The notes under the pieces were generated by a model. It did not search any database. It was not told where the DNA came from and worked only from the letters and a program-made list of their open reading frames with translations. From Patiria miniata (Eukaryota > Echinodermata > Asteroidea > Valvatida > Asterinidae), in NCBI RefSeq assembly GCF_015706575.1, contig NW_024037064.1, positions 7,293,606 to 7,357,605 of the forward strand: DNA of 64,000 nucleotides, written 5' to 3'. The position numbers and the translations under genes are program-made. Shown here piece after piece: positions 35,940-46,985 of the stretch (the stretch's first letter is position 1; each line of letters begins with the position of its first letter).

Positions 35940-37093
35940 CCATATCCATTGCCTTCATTAGTATAACAATGATATACAACCCTGCTTAACTTAAAACTCT
36001 GCTAAGTCAAATTTTTAAACTGTTCCTTTGAAGTTTGACTTGTCAAGATTTCACTATATTGATCAACGTAGCTGCACAAGGTTGACATTGCGCGCAACAG
36101 CCAGTCTCTATTTACTCTATGATGAAGTCCACGCAGAAATTTTGATCACACCACAAACGGGGTGATGAAAGGACGAACTGCTGCTGGCGGTACATCACAC
36201 AGCAGAAAGCAAACCTTTGATAATACTGTACTGTGCAGTGTTGCAAGGTCACTTTCAAGTCTTGTGTGTTATCACGAACAGGGTGTGGACCCACTTATCA
36301 GTCCTCATTGTCTGTAAATTCCTGGGCATATTTAAGGATGCATAGCAACCTACCTTTCTCAACACCACACCCCCCCCCACCCAACCCCTAAAAAGAGGGC
36401 AAAGCAAGCTGAACAATACCAATTACGACCAGACCAAGATTTGTTTATCGAAGACTTGATTCTACAGTGAAACGTAAGCTAAGTAAGTTGTGTATGAAAT
36501 GAGTTAACACACATTTGTCTTTGAATATAGTAATGGAAATTATTTTTAAAGCCATTATTTTTTTCCAATCTCCTTTCAAACTTTGCTGGTTTATAACAAA
36601 GAAATTGTGAACATTGAACAGAAAGTTATTCATGTTAATGTGGGCATCTGGGGATTTCCTTTGATCTTGATTTGCATATTTCATTTTGACCCACACGTGC
36701 TGAATTACAAAGCATTTTCTCGACCACACTTGTCAGTAGGAAGTCACTTACATTGTATACATTTGTATACATTGCACTTGCAAAGTCTGCGCGTTTTCGG
36801 AGACAGTTCCCGGACACAATTTCCATGTTTGACTCCTGCAGGTCAGAAGCAAGGCCTATATGCCGTGATAGGGCAAAATCACTGAAACTTGGTGGGCCCG
36901 ATTGTCATCTGAAATTTTTAAAGTCCTATATATCTGGAGAACTACAACAGCTAAGTCATGGAACTAATGTTCAACACATATTCTAAAACCGTAAACCACC
37001 CTCCCCCTGCCCCCCCCCCCAAATACATTAACAATTGATTTAAGATATCAAACTACTTCACTACTTCATTGCATCAAACAAGATTATATTTAC

Positions 37094-37216
37094 CGCGTTC
37101 CTCCGACGGCTTGTTGTAAGTGATATGAACTGCACTTGGACCAACAATGACAGGGTTGTGGCTACCGCTGATCGTGCCGGTGTTTCCTATGCTGGCTCCA
37201 CTTATTTGTGGGTAAT
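37094..37216 (-). CDS. LRR gene B, exon 2 (RHIM-like motif)
   Basis: The exon is 123 bp between acceptor TTGATTGTAG and donor GTAAATAT, phase 1 on both sides. It encodes residues 51-91: YYPQISGASIGNTGTISGSH followed by NPVIVGPSAVHITYNKPSEE. The core G-S-H-N-P-V-I-V-G (residues 68-76) is unchanged in position from gene A. The part after the motif differs (VHITYNK versus VNFHSNL) and is one codon longer. Exon 2 diverges more than exon 3 except at the motif, which suggests constraint there. Confidence 0.75.
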
Positions 37217-37515
37217 CTACAATCAAAAGCAAGAATTACAATATCTATTATAAGATTTAAATGGATAATGTGGACATTTTTAAAAACAAGTAATTTTTTA
37301 TTTTGATTTATTTTTTCTCTAAAAAATTATTTCAATTTAATATGTTTCATGTTAATATGATTTTCCTTACTGCAAATAAATATAACTTTCTTAATTGACT
37401 CATTTGCAGATACAATGAATACATACAAAACAAGACTCAGGCAGACAGTCAGCAGCATACCATCACCAGTTTTATTACACTTGGTGCACATAGCAGCATT
37501 TTTTTTTTTTAAATG

Positions 37516-37626
37516 AGGTCTCGGTCTCGGTCTTGGACTATGAGGTCTCGGTCTCGGTCTCGGATGGGGAAGTCTCGGTCTTAGTCTCGGTCTCGGACTA
37601 TGAGGTCTCGGTCTCGGACTTTGAGG
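37516..37626. repeat. (GGTCTC)n-type hexamer repeat
   Basis: Imperfect GGTCTCGGTCTCGG units with TATGA interruptions in intron 1 of gene B, directly after a T(12) run. The minus-strand frame PRPRPHSPRPRP is only a translation of the repeat. Confidence 0.85.
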
Positions 37627-37869
37627 TCTTGACTCCAACACTGATACTCAATTATCTAAAAACACGTTAAAATTGTGCAGCAGCAGGATGCCAGTCAAAC
37701 CAGTGAGTTTGGCAGTTTTGAGACATAATCTTACATTGAAAAATAACTTTTTAATTTTGCCATCGCGCATGGCTACGCACAGACCAGAAATCTGAGACTT
37801 TTTGTTTTGGCCTTAAGTTAAAAGAGATATTTGTTTCAGGTGGTAAGAAATCTTTACACATATTATAGG

Positions 37870-38115
37870 ATTAAATTGACAGGGCAAAATCACTTCAACT
37901 TGGTGGGTAGGTAGATACTGTTACTAAGATGCATACAGAAGTCATCATGATGACGTCATTGACCTGATTGATTTTTAAACCTTTTACATTTCTTCTACTA
38001 CCAACATTTGACATAAATTGCAATCAGATCGTCTTTAAACTATGCATAGACAAAGAACCCAACCCTAGACAAGTGATGTCATGATGACGTCATCAATGGT
38101 CCTATGACGTCACCT
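37870..38115. repeat. dispersed repeat with CTTGGTGGGTAGGTAGATAC and GATGACGTCAT
   Basis: GGCAAAATCACTTCAACTTG then GTGGGTAGGTAGATACTGTTA is followed by CATCATGATGACGTCAT, repeated near 38080. Related copies occur at 28320-28400 and, more diverged, at 40255-40620 (ACTGAAACTT..., CATGAAACTTGGTGG..., GATGACGTCAT). The family is interspersed and non-coding. Confidence 0.6.
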
Positions 38116-38841
38116 TAAAGATTAATGGATTCTAAATGATAAGTCCAGTTAGAAATGAGATTTTTGTGTCTAACTTCGGTAGGGGGTTGCCCTTGGGTAC
38201 AGGCAAGTTGGGATTAGTTTTGGGATCAAAGGTCAAAGTCACCATGGTGAGTTTAAGGTCAATGGTTTCTGGATGATAACTTGACTCCGGCTGAGAGGTT
38301 TCAACAGCAACGCTGTTATTTTTCTTTGATATTTCAATTTCCATTATTATATTTTTTTCGTTTTGAAATACCAAATATCTCCTTACCTTTACGTTGACTG
38401 CGACGTTTCTCAATGTATTGATCTGCAATAACAACACAAAAGTGTCATTACTTTTCAAGGACCTCATATTTCAGGGAAACAATTTTCGTTAAAGGCACAA
38501 CCACTGTCGTAGTCTTGGTTTCAAGACGTCCTTAGTGGTGCAATTAATACTGCATGCACGCACGGGTTATTGGACTGTGCAGCGATTCACAGAAGTGGGC
38601 GCTACGCAAATACTAACAAGCCATGTCAGGTTTGTGGTGATGTGCGGTGCAAAGGCTGTACTGTCTCAGTATCCTGAATTAAGAACGTCTTACTCCAAAA
38701 CTACCACTGTCTGTGAACTTCTACACTCTCTAATAATCAAAGTGACCATTTTGCAAGGTATGACTGTTTGATAGGCTATAAATAATTATTGAGGAACATA
38801 AAAGCTCGGTTTTATTAAGAAAATCAGAAAAAAAATACATA

Positions 38842-39220
38842 AGGCTAAAAAAAATAATAATCAGTCTCTGGTCAGACTGAAGTTCCGGAATTGATGCGGC
38901 AACACATTTTTTTTTTTTTTGGTGGCTTTTTTTTTTTTCAAGCTTGTATTGTACAGACAAGGTGGGTACTATTTTGTTTTTTTGTGTCCTCATTATAAAT
39001 TGGTGTCCTCCATCATTTGCCTTGGTGCCCTTTATCATTTGCCTTGGTGCAATTTCCCCATTCCTTCATGGTGCTCCTTGGTACAAAAATGTCAGGAAGT
39101 GCGGCAATAGAGGGCGCTGTTGTAGCTTCCGTGTTAATTTGAAAAAAAAAAAAGGTTGACGCGCATGATTAAAATCGACGCACGTGCTGACCAGAGACCG
39201 AGTATCTTTTTTTTTGCCTA
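38842..39220. mobile_element. 379-bp TIR insert in intron 1 of gene B
   Basis: AGGCTAAAAAAAA...GTCTCTGGTCAG at the left pairs with CTGACCAGAGAC...TTTTTTTTTGCCT at the right. The insert separates ATACATA from ATGTACAGCAGACGAC, which are contiguous in unit 1 (about 30357-30380), proving an insertion. It contains GCGGCAATAGAGGGCGCTG, a CTCF-like core, at 39101-39119. Confidence 0.8.
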
Positions 39221-39488
39221 ATGTACAGCAGACGACAAAACTAAATCACATGAAATCATGAAATTTCATGTTTCAATATTATTTCTTGCAATATCTTGTG
39301 TTGATATTCATAATCTGGTTTCAAGGCAAAAAGGTTTTGGAAGATTTCCATTCCTTCTCTAATCCTATACAATTACAGACATTCTATGTATTCACTGCGG
39401 AAGGGGTGGGGGAGGATAAAACAAGTACACAATATGGAAAGGCTGTAATGTCCAATTCTGTGGACATACCAGTAGGAACTTCACTTAC

Positions 39489-39639
39489 ATATTACAAAAC
39501 CAATTGTCAACAGTGCCACCAGAAAGCCGCCAATTCCTCCAACCATTCCAGCGATTTTGTAAATATCATCCAGATCATATCCACCACTTCCAGTTGCAGA
39601 CAGCGTATTTGTAGTCGTGTCGCTGCCAAACTCTGCCAT
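39489..39639 (-). CDS. LRR gene B, exon 1 (start, transmembrane helix)
   Basis: ATG at 39639 begins MAEFGSDTTTNTLSATGSGG, then YDLDDIYKIAG and a helix with GGIGGFLVALLTIGF, ending at donor T|GTAAGT with the same phase as gene A. The sequence before the ATG, TTGTTGACAAGAACAGAA, ends in an AG that could be an acceptor, so a 5' untranslated exon further up is possible. Three of the seven differences from gene A are Asp/Leu/Tyr versus Gly/Pro/Cys in the ectodomain-like tail. The full product is 441 aa. Confidence 0.75.
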
Positions 39640-39719
39640 TTCTGTTCTTGTCAACAACCTTTTAAAAATAAAGTCACAAGCTAAAATTGTAAGTGAGCTA
39701 CATGCCAGATAGCGAGGTG

Positions 39720-41600
39720 TTTGTTATCTAGACACTACAATGTTATGAATGGATTTTTTTAATCCAAGGGCAGATCCGCGGAAGTGATTGGTGTCTCTCA
39801 CTACCCTGAAATTAAAATGCTAATTCTTTACGTGATGGAAAAAGTCTTCATTTTTGGTTTACATTTTTCTCTGCATAATTGTCATCACTCAATATTGCAA
39901 ATCCTGAATTCACTGATGCAGAGAGGTCCTTGATATTACTATGAGGTGACTGCAGTAATGACCCATCCTCTCCTCTGGAAAATCTACCACTGAAACTACA
40001 AACTCAATGAGACTTTTATCGGATGATCAGGTTGTTTAAGGTATATTATTTGCAGCTATCCAAAAAGTAACTGATGATATTATTGTTGAAAAGCACACTT
40101 GATTTAAAGATAGTAATGACACTAAACTCCCTGTGAATTGTTTTCTTCTGACATGCTGTCATTTTAAAGAAAGTAAAAAAAGAATGTCATATCCAAAGAT
40201 GCATTTAAAGACTACTTTCCGATAGTAGTTCGTTTTTAATTCATTGAAGGCATGAATGGGCCCTATATCTAGAGAACCGTACAGTTAGCACTGAAACTTT
40301 GTAGTGTATGTCTATAGATGGGAATGCGTTATCGATGAAAATCAAGATGACGTTATGGTGCTGTCATTACGTGATTTTATATAGATTTCAGACATTTTGA
40401 TGATTATCGCCATATCTCACCAACACAACATGCCAAATTAAAAATTCTTTTGTAATTTTTTAGTTAGGTCATAGATATGAAAAAACGTGTGATGCCATCA
40501 TGAAAATGTGAATATTTAAAACAAACATCCGGGTAGGTCCGGTCATCATGAAACTTGGTGGAAGGCAGATAATAGTATGCAAAATGTGAAATGACGTGAA
40601 GATGACGTCATAAACTGATTTTAATAAATGTGAAACTTTTCTTTGTGGGTAATAGCAAAACTTTAAAGTATGAATCTAATACAAGAACATATCAATTACA
40701 TGATTAGGCATTGCCATCACTTCACACTTTGCAATAAAGCAAAGTGTTATTCCTACGCTTGTAAGCTAGCCTTAACCTCATCCAAAGTAACTGACAATTT
40801 TCTTACCCCGTTTAAGTTCCCAGTCAAATCACTTGAAGACAAAGTTTTTCTACTTTGATGTAAAGCGCACAAGCAGTTGAGGCTTTTGACGGGGCTGATC
40901 TGGTAAAGATGGCGCTGGACAAACACAGCATCGTCATTAAGTCGCGTGACATGGTTTATATTTAGAGCTTGGGATTTTTGTTTTGCTGCATACATGTACG
41001 TCACACGTACCGGTACAGTCTGTTTATCTGTTTATCTGTGTACATACAGTATTTACTTGACACTTGAGTTTTAATTTGGACCTTAGAGACAGGTAGCTCC
41101 ATGCACTGATTCTATCTACAGGCGTACTTTGTTAGATTTCAATCGCACACACCTCAGCATCTGTGTACATACCGGTATTTATTTCACACTTGAGTTTTGG
41201 ACCTTAGATACCGTAGGTTCATGCATTCTATCTACATGTACAAAATGCACTTAGTTAAATTTCAATGGCATACACCTCAGCATCCATTTAATTCCACTAA
41301 TGTTTTTTAACCCTCAAATAAATGCCCTATAATATTGTAAAAATCTTGCTTGAACCCTACAAATGATTGCAGTTTCTAGGGTTCACCATAAATTCAAATG
41401 AAATGGAAGTCCGGCTTCCTATTTTGAAGTTATTGTGAACCAGTTGTGAAGTTATGTCGTTCTTAGTTTAATACCCAAACATTGCCGACTGTGCAGTTTG
41501 TCACTCAAGTAATTTGGAAACTGGTTCCTTGCTTTCCAGGAGAACAATCGGGCCCCTGTTTTACAAGAACCTTGAAATCAGTATTAGATGCAGCACTTAA
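39720..41600. other. AT-rich DNA with dispersed repeats, no gene seen
   Basis: Contains diverged copies of the ACTTGGTGG/GATGACGTCA repeat (about 40255-40620) and short direct repeats of TACCGGTA/ACTTGAGTTTT...GGACCTTAGA (about 41050-41095 and 41160-41215) spaced about 118 bp. I find no later exon of the PIH1D2-like gene here. Confidence 0.4.
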
Positions 41601-41605
41601 CCTGT

Positions 41606-41764
41606 CGTTCGATTTTTATGTTTTTGGTAATAAAAGATGCGCATGGCTCAAGGCTAAAAAGTCATAAAAGCTTGGGTCACAAAAACATTTTTTTTCAAGG
41701 CTATCGCGGAAAAAGTTGAGGGGGGGCGGATCCTGCCCCCCCCCCCCCACCCTTTTAGGGTTAA
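41606..41764. mobile_element. 5'-truncated copy of the TTTAACCCTAAA element
   Basis: From GTTCGATTTTTATGTTTTTG to CCCTTTTAGGGTTAA this matches the right third of the element at 10906-11394, including the G run/C run pair before the right TIR. The left end is missing, and DIRS-like coding remains begin about 40 bp later. Confidence 0.75.
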
Positions 41765-41805
41765 GGAAAACGGAAGCATTTTCACACAAAAATGTCATTG
41801 ATAAA

Positions 41806-42845
41806 GAAGCAAGAATTGAATTGCAGTGGTGGGTTTCCAGTTTGCCCGCTGCGTCTCGTTCTATTTTGCCTCAAGTGAGCAACTTGCAAATAGAAATGGA
41901 TGCATCCAATAGTGCATGGGGAGCCTAATGCCTCGCAATTAATCTTAAAACTAATGGAAGATGGACTGCAAATGAAACCAAATTTCATATCAATTACTGT
42001 ACCTTGAGCTGTTTTCTAGTATGGCCTTTGTTCATTTGTATCGCATGTTGAAGGTAAACCCATATATCCGTATCAATGGATAAGACCACTTCAGTAGCGT
42101 GTATATAAATCATATGGATGGATGCCATTCATTGGAACTAAATCAGTTGACTAAGAGAATATGGCTGTGGTGTGTAGTGGTTAATTTCACATCATATTCC
42201 AAGTGTCCATAACACCATGGCTGATTCCTTATCACAGTCATTTAATGACAATCTTGAGAGGCAACTCAACCCTCATGTGTTTTGCCACATTATGTCGTTT
42301 TGAGATTTTAAACCGACCATAGATATGTTTGCTTCTCAGTAGAATAAACTGCCAAATCAAATCTTTCGTATCTTAGCTGCCAGATCCACAGGCAGGAACT
42401 TGCGATGCCTTTTCAGTGCCATGGGAAAATGAACTAATTGATTGTTTTCCGCCATTTTCTCTAATGGACAGAGTCTTACAGAAGATAGAAATGGCCAGGA
42501 GTGCTCATCCTCCCCTTCTGGAAAACACAGCATTGGTTTCCACGGCTACTACGTCTATTGACAACAGAGCCAGTTGGACTGACCAAGACCAAGACACGCC
42601 TGCGTCTACCTCACGACCCACAGCGTCAACATCCACTAGCAACCAGCCTAGAGCTGTGTGGGGCACACTTGTCAGGAATTCTCTCATTGAGAAAGGACTA
42701 TCAGAGGAAACAATCGAGATTGCCATACAGTCATGGAGAATCAGAACACGTAAACCGAACAGTTCAGCATTATGCAATAATTCCTGGATCCACCCCTGCT
42801 GCGTTACCAATAACAAGTGCGAGTGCAAACTCTGGCAACAAATGT
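41806..42845 (+). pseudogene. DIRS-like retrotransposon remnant (RT/RNase H to recombinase)
   Basis: The plus strand contains, in order, a C-terminal reverse transcriptase/RNase H signature (ELQWWVSSLP, then EMDASNSAWGA, GRWT, HIN), the PTIDMFAS / NKLPNQ stretch, the PPFSLMDRVLQKIE stretch that ends the domain in DIRS/Ngaro polyproteins, and finally RNSLIEKGLSEETIEIAIQS plus WR, like the N-terminus of the tyrosine recombinase. At least five stops and frameshifts interrupt it. It is dead, with no intact termini seen. Confidence 0.7.
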
Positions 42846-43255
42846 GACCACACATTTGGTCAATTTTGACATTTCCTCTTTCTAGACACTGTCCAACCGC
42901 TATACAAAATACCACGTGACTTTAACATTACTGCACATACTTTGCCTCCATTTCCAAACTTTTTTTATAAACATCTTTCCAAATTGTCACAAACAATTTT
43001 CGTTAAGTATTTTATTTGCCTTTTTATTTCAATTTGGTAGTTAATTTTTTTATGGGAAACTGAGGGGGCTTATTTCGATCAATTTTCAGGGACAAACATA
43101 ATGCAAAATTAACATGCATGCACAAAGATTGAAACAAAACCGGTGTTCCGAAAACTTTTGGCAAGAGTGCATTTTATGACCACGGCATGGCATTTGGTCA
43201 ATTAGTCAATTTTTTTGGGTCAAATATTTTTGGTCAATTTTCGGGGACAGACCGA

Positions 43256-43290
43256 CCGAAAGACAGACAGACAGACAGACAGACAGACTG
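43256..43290. repeat. (GACA)n microsatellite
   Basis: About eight GACA units. The minus-strand Cys/Leu/Ser-Val frame across it is a translation of the repeat. Confidence 0.95.
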
Positions 43291-43640
43291 ACCAACCACC
43301 AAGTGACATGTAGAAGCTCCTGCCAGAGCTTAAAAACTTATTAGCAAACCAACAGAATGTTAATTTGTTGACCTCTTTTTTGTAGTTTATAGTCATTTCA
43401 TGGCAAGGGATTTTCTGTGAGAAAATCCACCCTACACAATGCAGGGTTTTCAAATTTGCCATGTTCTTTTCTTATAACGTGGGTTACCGAAAAAAAAGTA
43501 ATTAGCAAGTAAAAGTATGACAGACTGACAAATAAACCCAAGGAAAGTTAAAAACAAAGTAATTTTTCTACCTACCAACCTGGATAACTGTTAGGATGTT
43601 ACCGTAAACACACACATATTTTCAGCCTAAGTGAACCTAC

Positions 43641-43820
43641 CATGATACGGGTCTTGACACACATCCATGGCTTGGCCGGTGTCAATTCTTGCTGTCCTCT
43701 TTGGAGGTTTGTGGCCATGAACTTCCTGTATGCATCTTCATCGGTCTCTGCAAGCTCATCCAGCATTGACCAAAAGCACTGTGCCTGCTTCATCAGGTCA
43801 TGTTGGACGCCTGTCGCCAT
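43641..43820 (-). CDS. PIH1D2: PIH1D2-like protein, first coding exon
   Basis: The exon has exactly 60 codons: ATG at 43820, ending ...CVKTRIM before donor GTAGGT, phase 0. Upstream, CTTTCTTTTCCAATTTCAG is a strong acceptor six bases before the ATG, so a non-coding exon probably lies beyond 43870. The peptide CFWSMLDELAETDEDAYRKF followed by MATNLQRGQ, and the PAKPWMCVKTRI end, match the N-terminus of PIH1D2, a PIH-domain co-chaperone used in axonemal dynein pre-assembly. The remaining exons were not found downstream as far as gene B; they may lie beyond the LRR genes or the gene may be broken. The symbol is given by family resemblance. Confidence 0.75.
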
Positions 43821-43869
43821 AGTTTACTGAAATTGGAAAAGAAAGGAGGGCAATTTTGAAAATGGCGTC

Positions 43870-45065
43870 TGCGCAATATTCGCAACGCAGCCCTCACCGA
43901 TAAACGGTAAATTTCACTTCTAATCCAGATTGTAAGTAAAGCTTAGTATCTCGATCTTAAAATCATAAATCTGTAATTGTATCTCAGGTGGCGTATGTAG
44001 TAATTCTGAGACTATTTTGAGGGTGAAATTTGATGTTTTGTTAGTAAATGTTTGGTTGTCAATTATTTGAAACGCCATGTAAGTACTATTGCCAGATCAT
44101 GTCCAAATGTTGAAAATAATGGAGGGGCTACTGTTGCGGCAATTGCTATCGTTACAGCATTGTCTGGCTCCCTGACCTAATAGTAAATGTCATTCGCACA
44201 AATGCATGTGCACACATCACATGACAAGGATTAGGGTCTGTGGATGGACAGTTCACCATACGCATGCAAAATCATAAAAGAAAGTTCTTGTTTTGAAGTA
44301 GATGCAAAATGTTGATTGTTTAACAGCACCATGGTTTAAGATGGTTTGTATTGATCATGTGTATGCTGCAACTGTCCAAACAAAATTGTCCCTCTTCTTT
44401 TTTACTGCAATAGCTAGGAAAGAATTCCATACATAGACATCACTAATATTTCCGATAAAATGCCCTAAAAAGTCTAATTTTGCAGGTAAAATATTGAAGC
44501 ATTTACAGAGAAAACACTTGGAATTTTTCAGACCAGTCTCATAGGGTTTGTGCACAGGGTGTCAAGTGATGTCCAGGTGGGGTATGGAAGTCTTTCTGCT
44601 TTGTTTATCCACAGACCATTGTTGTCATGTGATGTGCACACGCGCAGTTGTAACTCCGATGGGGCTTACATTGTGTACTGAGACTTGGGTTATCATTATC
44701 TTCAGGACACCTCTATTTTTTACGAGTTCCGTTCAAAACTGACTTGTGCATTCACTGTTCAGTACCAAAGTGACTTTAGCAGGCTAGTCTTTTTCTTCAG
44801 ATTAAGTCATGTTTGTTTGTTGTAATTTTGAAACGCACTTCCAAAGAAAATGTGACTTTCCTATCTTTTTTTTGCAATCGGAGACGATGTGCAACACACG
44901 AGCAAGCCAGACAGAATGAAAGCCCGATATTAATAAATAACAACAATAAAAAAATTAAAATGTTATCCGCCATTCGCCAATCAGCTTGATCAGCATTGAG
45001 CCTTCAATGCATCAAGCTTTCAATTTCAGTTGCCATCTTGGTTTTTGAACCTGTTTTCTGGGAGT
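43870..45065. other. no gene seen
   Basis: Upstream flank of the PIH1D2-like exon. It may contain its promoter and 5' untranslated exon, but I cannot place either. Only short chance frames are present. Confidence 0.4.
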
Positions 45066-45069
45066 AATT

Positions 45070-45425
45070 GCAGAATACCCCGCCACTCGGAAATACACCC
45101 CTAAAATCTCTGGCTACGCGGTTGGAATCACGGAAAAGAAACAATTCATTGCCAGCTACGCAGATATGGAGTGGGGGTCTATTATTTGAGAACGAAGCAA
45201 CACAAAAGGAATGGGAGTTGCTGAAAAAATTCTCCAAGTCCAAACCAACTACCCTGTTGCCGGCTACGCGGATACGGAGTGGGAGTGCAGTGAAGCATGA
45301 TGCATACTGGGCATAGTACATACAATTAGCGCTGAGAAGGTTTATTGAGGGCAATCAACCGTTATCGTGTCCATGACTCCATAGCCCGCTACGATGTGGA
45401 TAGATTAAGTGGCGGGGTATTCTGC
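45070..45425. mobile_element. 356-bp MITE (GCAGAATACCCCGCCACT ends)
   Basis: The 18-bp ends GCAGAATACCCCGCCACT / AGTGGCGGGGTATTCTGC are exact inverses and are flanked by AATT on both sides. The interior has three to four copies of GGCTACGCGGATACGGAGTG-like sequence (about 45111, 45155, 45262 and degenerate near 45387). Non-coding. Confidence 0.85.
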
Positions 45426-45527
45426 AATTGTGCCGTTTTCTGGTTGTTGTCATCCACTTTTACCCCATAATTTCCCTCATACATCAAAGATATGCCCTCT
45501 TTCCACAAAATACTAAACAAAAGGAAA

Positions 45528-45740
45528 GAATGCAGTATTTAGCGTTTGTGTACAAAGTCTATGGAAATTCAAGAAGATTCTCAAAGTGTTTTTTAACCAA
45601 ATTGGAAATGATTCTCAGTCCCAGATTCATGTCTTTTTAAAAATATTTGGTTTACAATGACTGACCTTTATTGAGATGATATATGAAGACAATGTGGCGT
45701 CAGGTTTCAACGTTCTTTCCCAAAACGTTCCCTTTCTTGC
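45528..45740. repeat. dispersed repeat, paralogous to 53757-53944
   Basis: GTGTACAA(A/T)GTCTATGGA, AACTCAGTCCCAGATTC and GGCGTCAGGTTTCAACGTTC align with the segment immediately left of the 3.4-kb element at 53945. This copy continues uninterrupted past the point where that element begins, so it acts as an unoccupied comparison site. Confidence 0.65.
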
Positions 45741-46867
45741 TGAACTTCAGGAGTTCCATATGTAACTTTCATGACTTTTGTTTACGATCGACCAGGTTGA
45801 CAGGCGCCCTCTCTGGTTCTAGTTGGATGTAGAAATCTTACATTCTGAGGGCGCCCTTCTCAATTAAGGGGGGGGGGAGGGGGAGATTAAAGTAAACCGT
45901 TTGGCACATAAATTTGTCTCCGTGCGAGACAACAATTTTGTCAGGCGCGCCCTTTTTCAGCAGAAACCCCTTACTAGTTGACAAAAGTGTGAAGGTGAAA
46001 TGTATGGGGTAATGCCCTGGTAAACTTAGCGAAACAAACGACTTTCAATAAAGGAAACGGGTACATATTTCTTAAGAGGATTGTGTTGCTTATATCAAAA
46101 ATAATTCGGATTGCATTTTTCCGAATAAAAATTTAACAGTATTCGGTCATATTATTTGTATCGTTCGACGCTTTCTCATGAACACACTATTCATTATAAA
46201 CAGCTACCCTCAAATTCCAATAGGCTTGTGTCACAAGGGCATTTCATTTCAACGGGTAACATAAAAAAAATATTTTAATACACATATAGAGCAGAAGAGT
46301 GGTGTCAGCGCGAACACTAAATCAATCCGAATTCAAACACAACACACTGGTTGAGGCAGGATAATTCCACAAGTGCCACGTGTGATGAACTCATTGCCTC
46401 AATAATTGGTTGTGATGTCAAGAGGAAGTCCACTAAATTACAATAAAAAGGGAATATCAAACACTTTATATCAAAACCATTCTCAAGCAGTAGAGTAGTG
46501 CGAAAGGACATTTCCGCATATTTTAAATTTTGCCCACTAATGTTTTAGATTTTCTTTCAAAGGAGGGCGCGCTTTACAACCACCGTTAAGGATTTTACCA
46601 TTGTACAGAAACGACACAGGCATTATGAACGGACACACCTACTCATAAATTAACTGATGCATTGAATTCAATTACAGCCAGGAGAGTCATAACAAATAGA
46701 AAAAAATACACAAAGTAATTATGCAATAAATTGTTGTTCTCCCCGTAAATATTATAGAAATTTGTCAACACCGGAGAAAAAACGCGCCCATCTGCAATCA
46801 CAGTCTAGGCCTATAGACCAAATCCGAAGTCAACTTTATTGGAGCGAAAATAAAAATCGTTGTGGTA

Positions 46868-46985
46868 AGCGGTAAGCCTTGCATTTTTATTAAATTTGAG
46901 CATAATTTGCCTTCTTTTCGAAAATTAACAAAACTAAGGGGATAGCCTTGCTATTTGTATCAAAACTGGGCAAAATTTGACTTAA
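46868..46985. repeat. 72-bp tandem repeat, short cluster
   Basis: About 1.6 units of the sequence (A)AGCCTTGCATTTTTATTAAA...TTCGAAAATTAACAAAACTA. The same unit forms a longer array at 47830-48070. Confidence 0.75.

Larger units (their letters stand above)
30790..39700 (-). repeat. tandem duplication unit 2 (carries LRR gene B)
   Basis: Second head-to-tail copy, matching unit 1 across flanks, exons and much of the introns. It is longer because of insertions: about 31230-32926, 35709-35939 and 38842-39220. These are absent at the corresponding unit 1 sites (about 24875, 27663 and 30365), so they postdate the duplication. Confidence 0.85.

Noticed and set aside
43220..43462. Minus-strand frame with repeated Cys-Leu-Ser-Val
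   Set aside because: Translation of the (GACA)n repeat.
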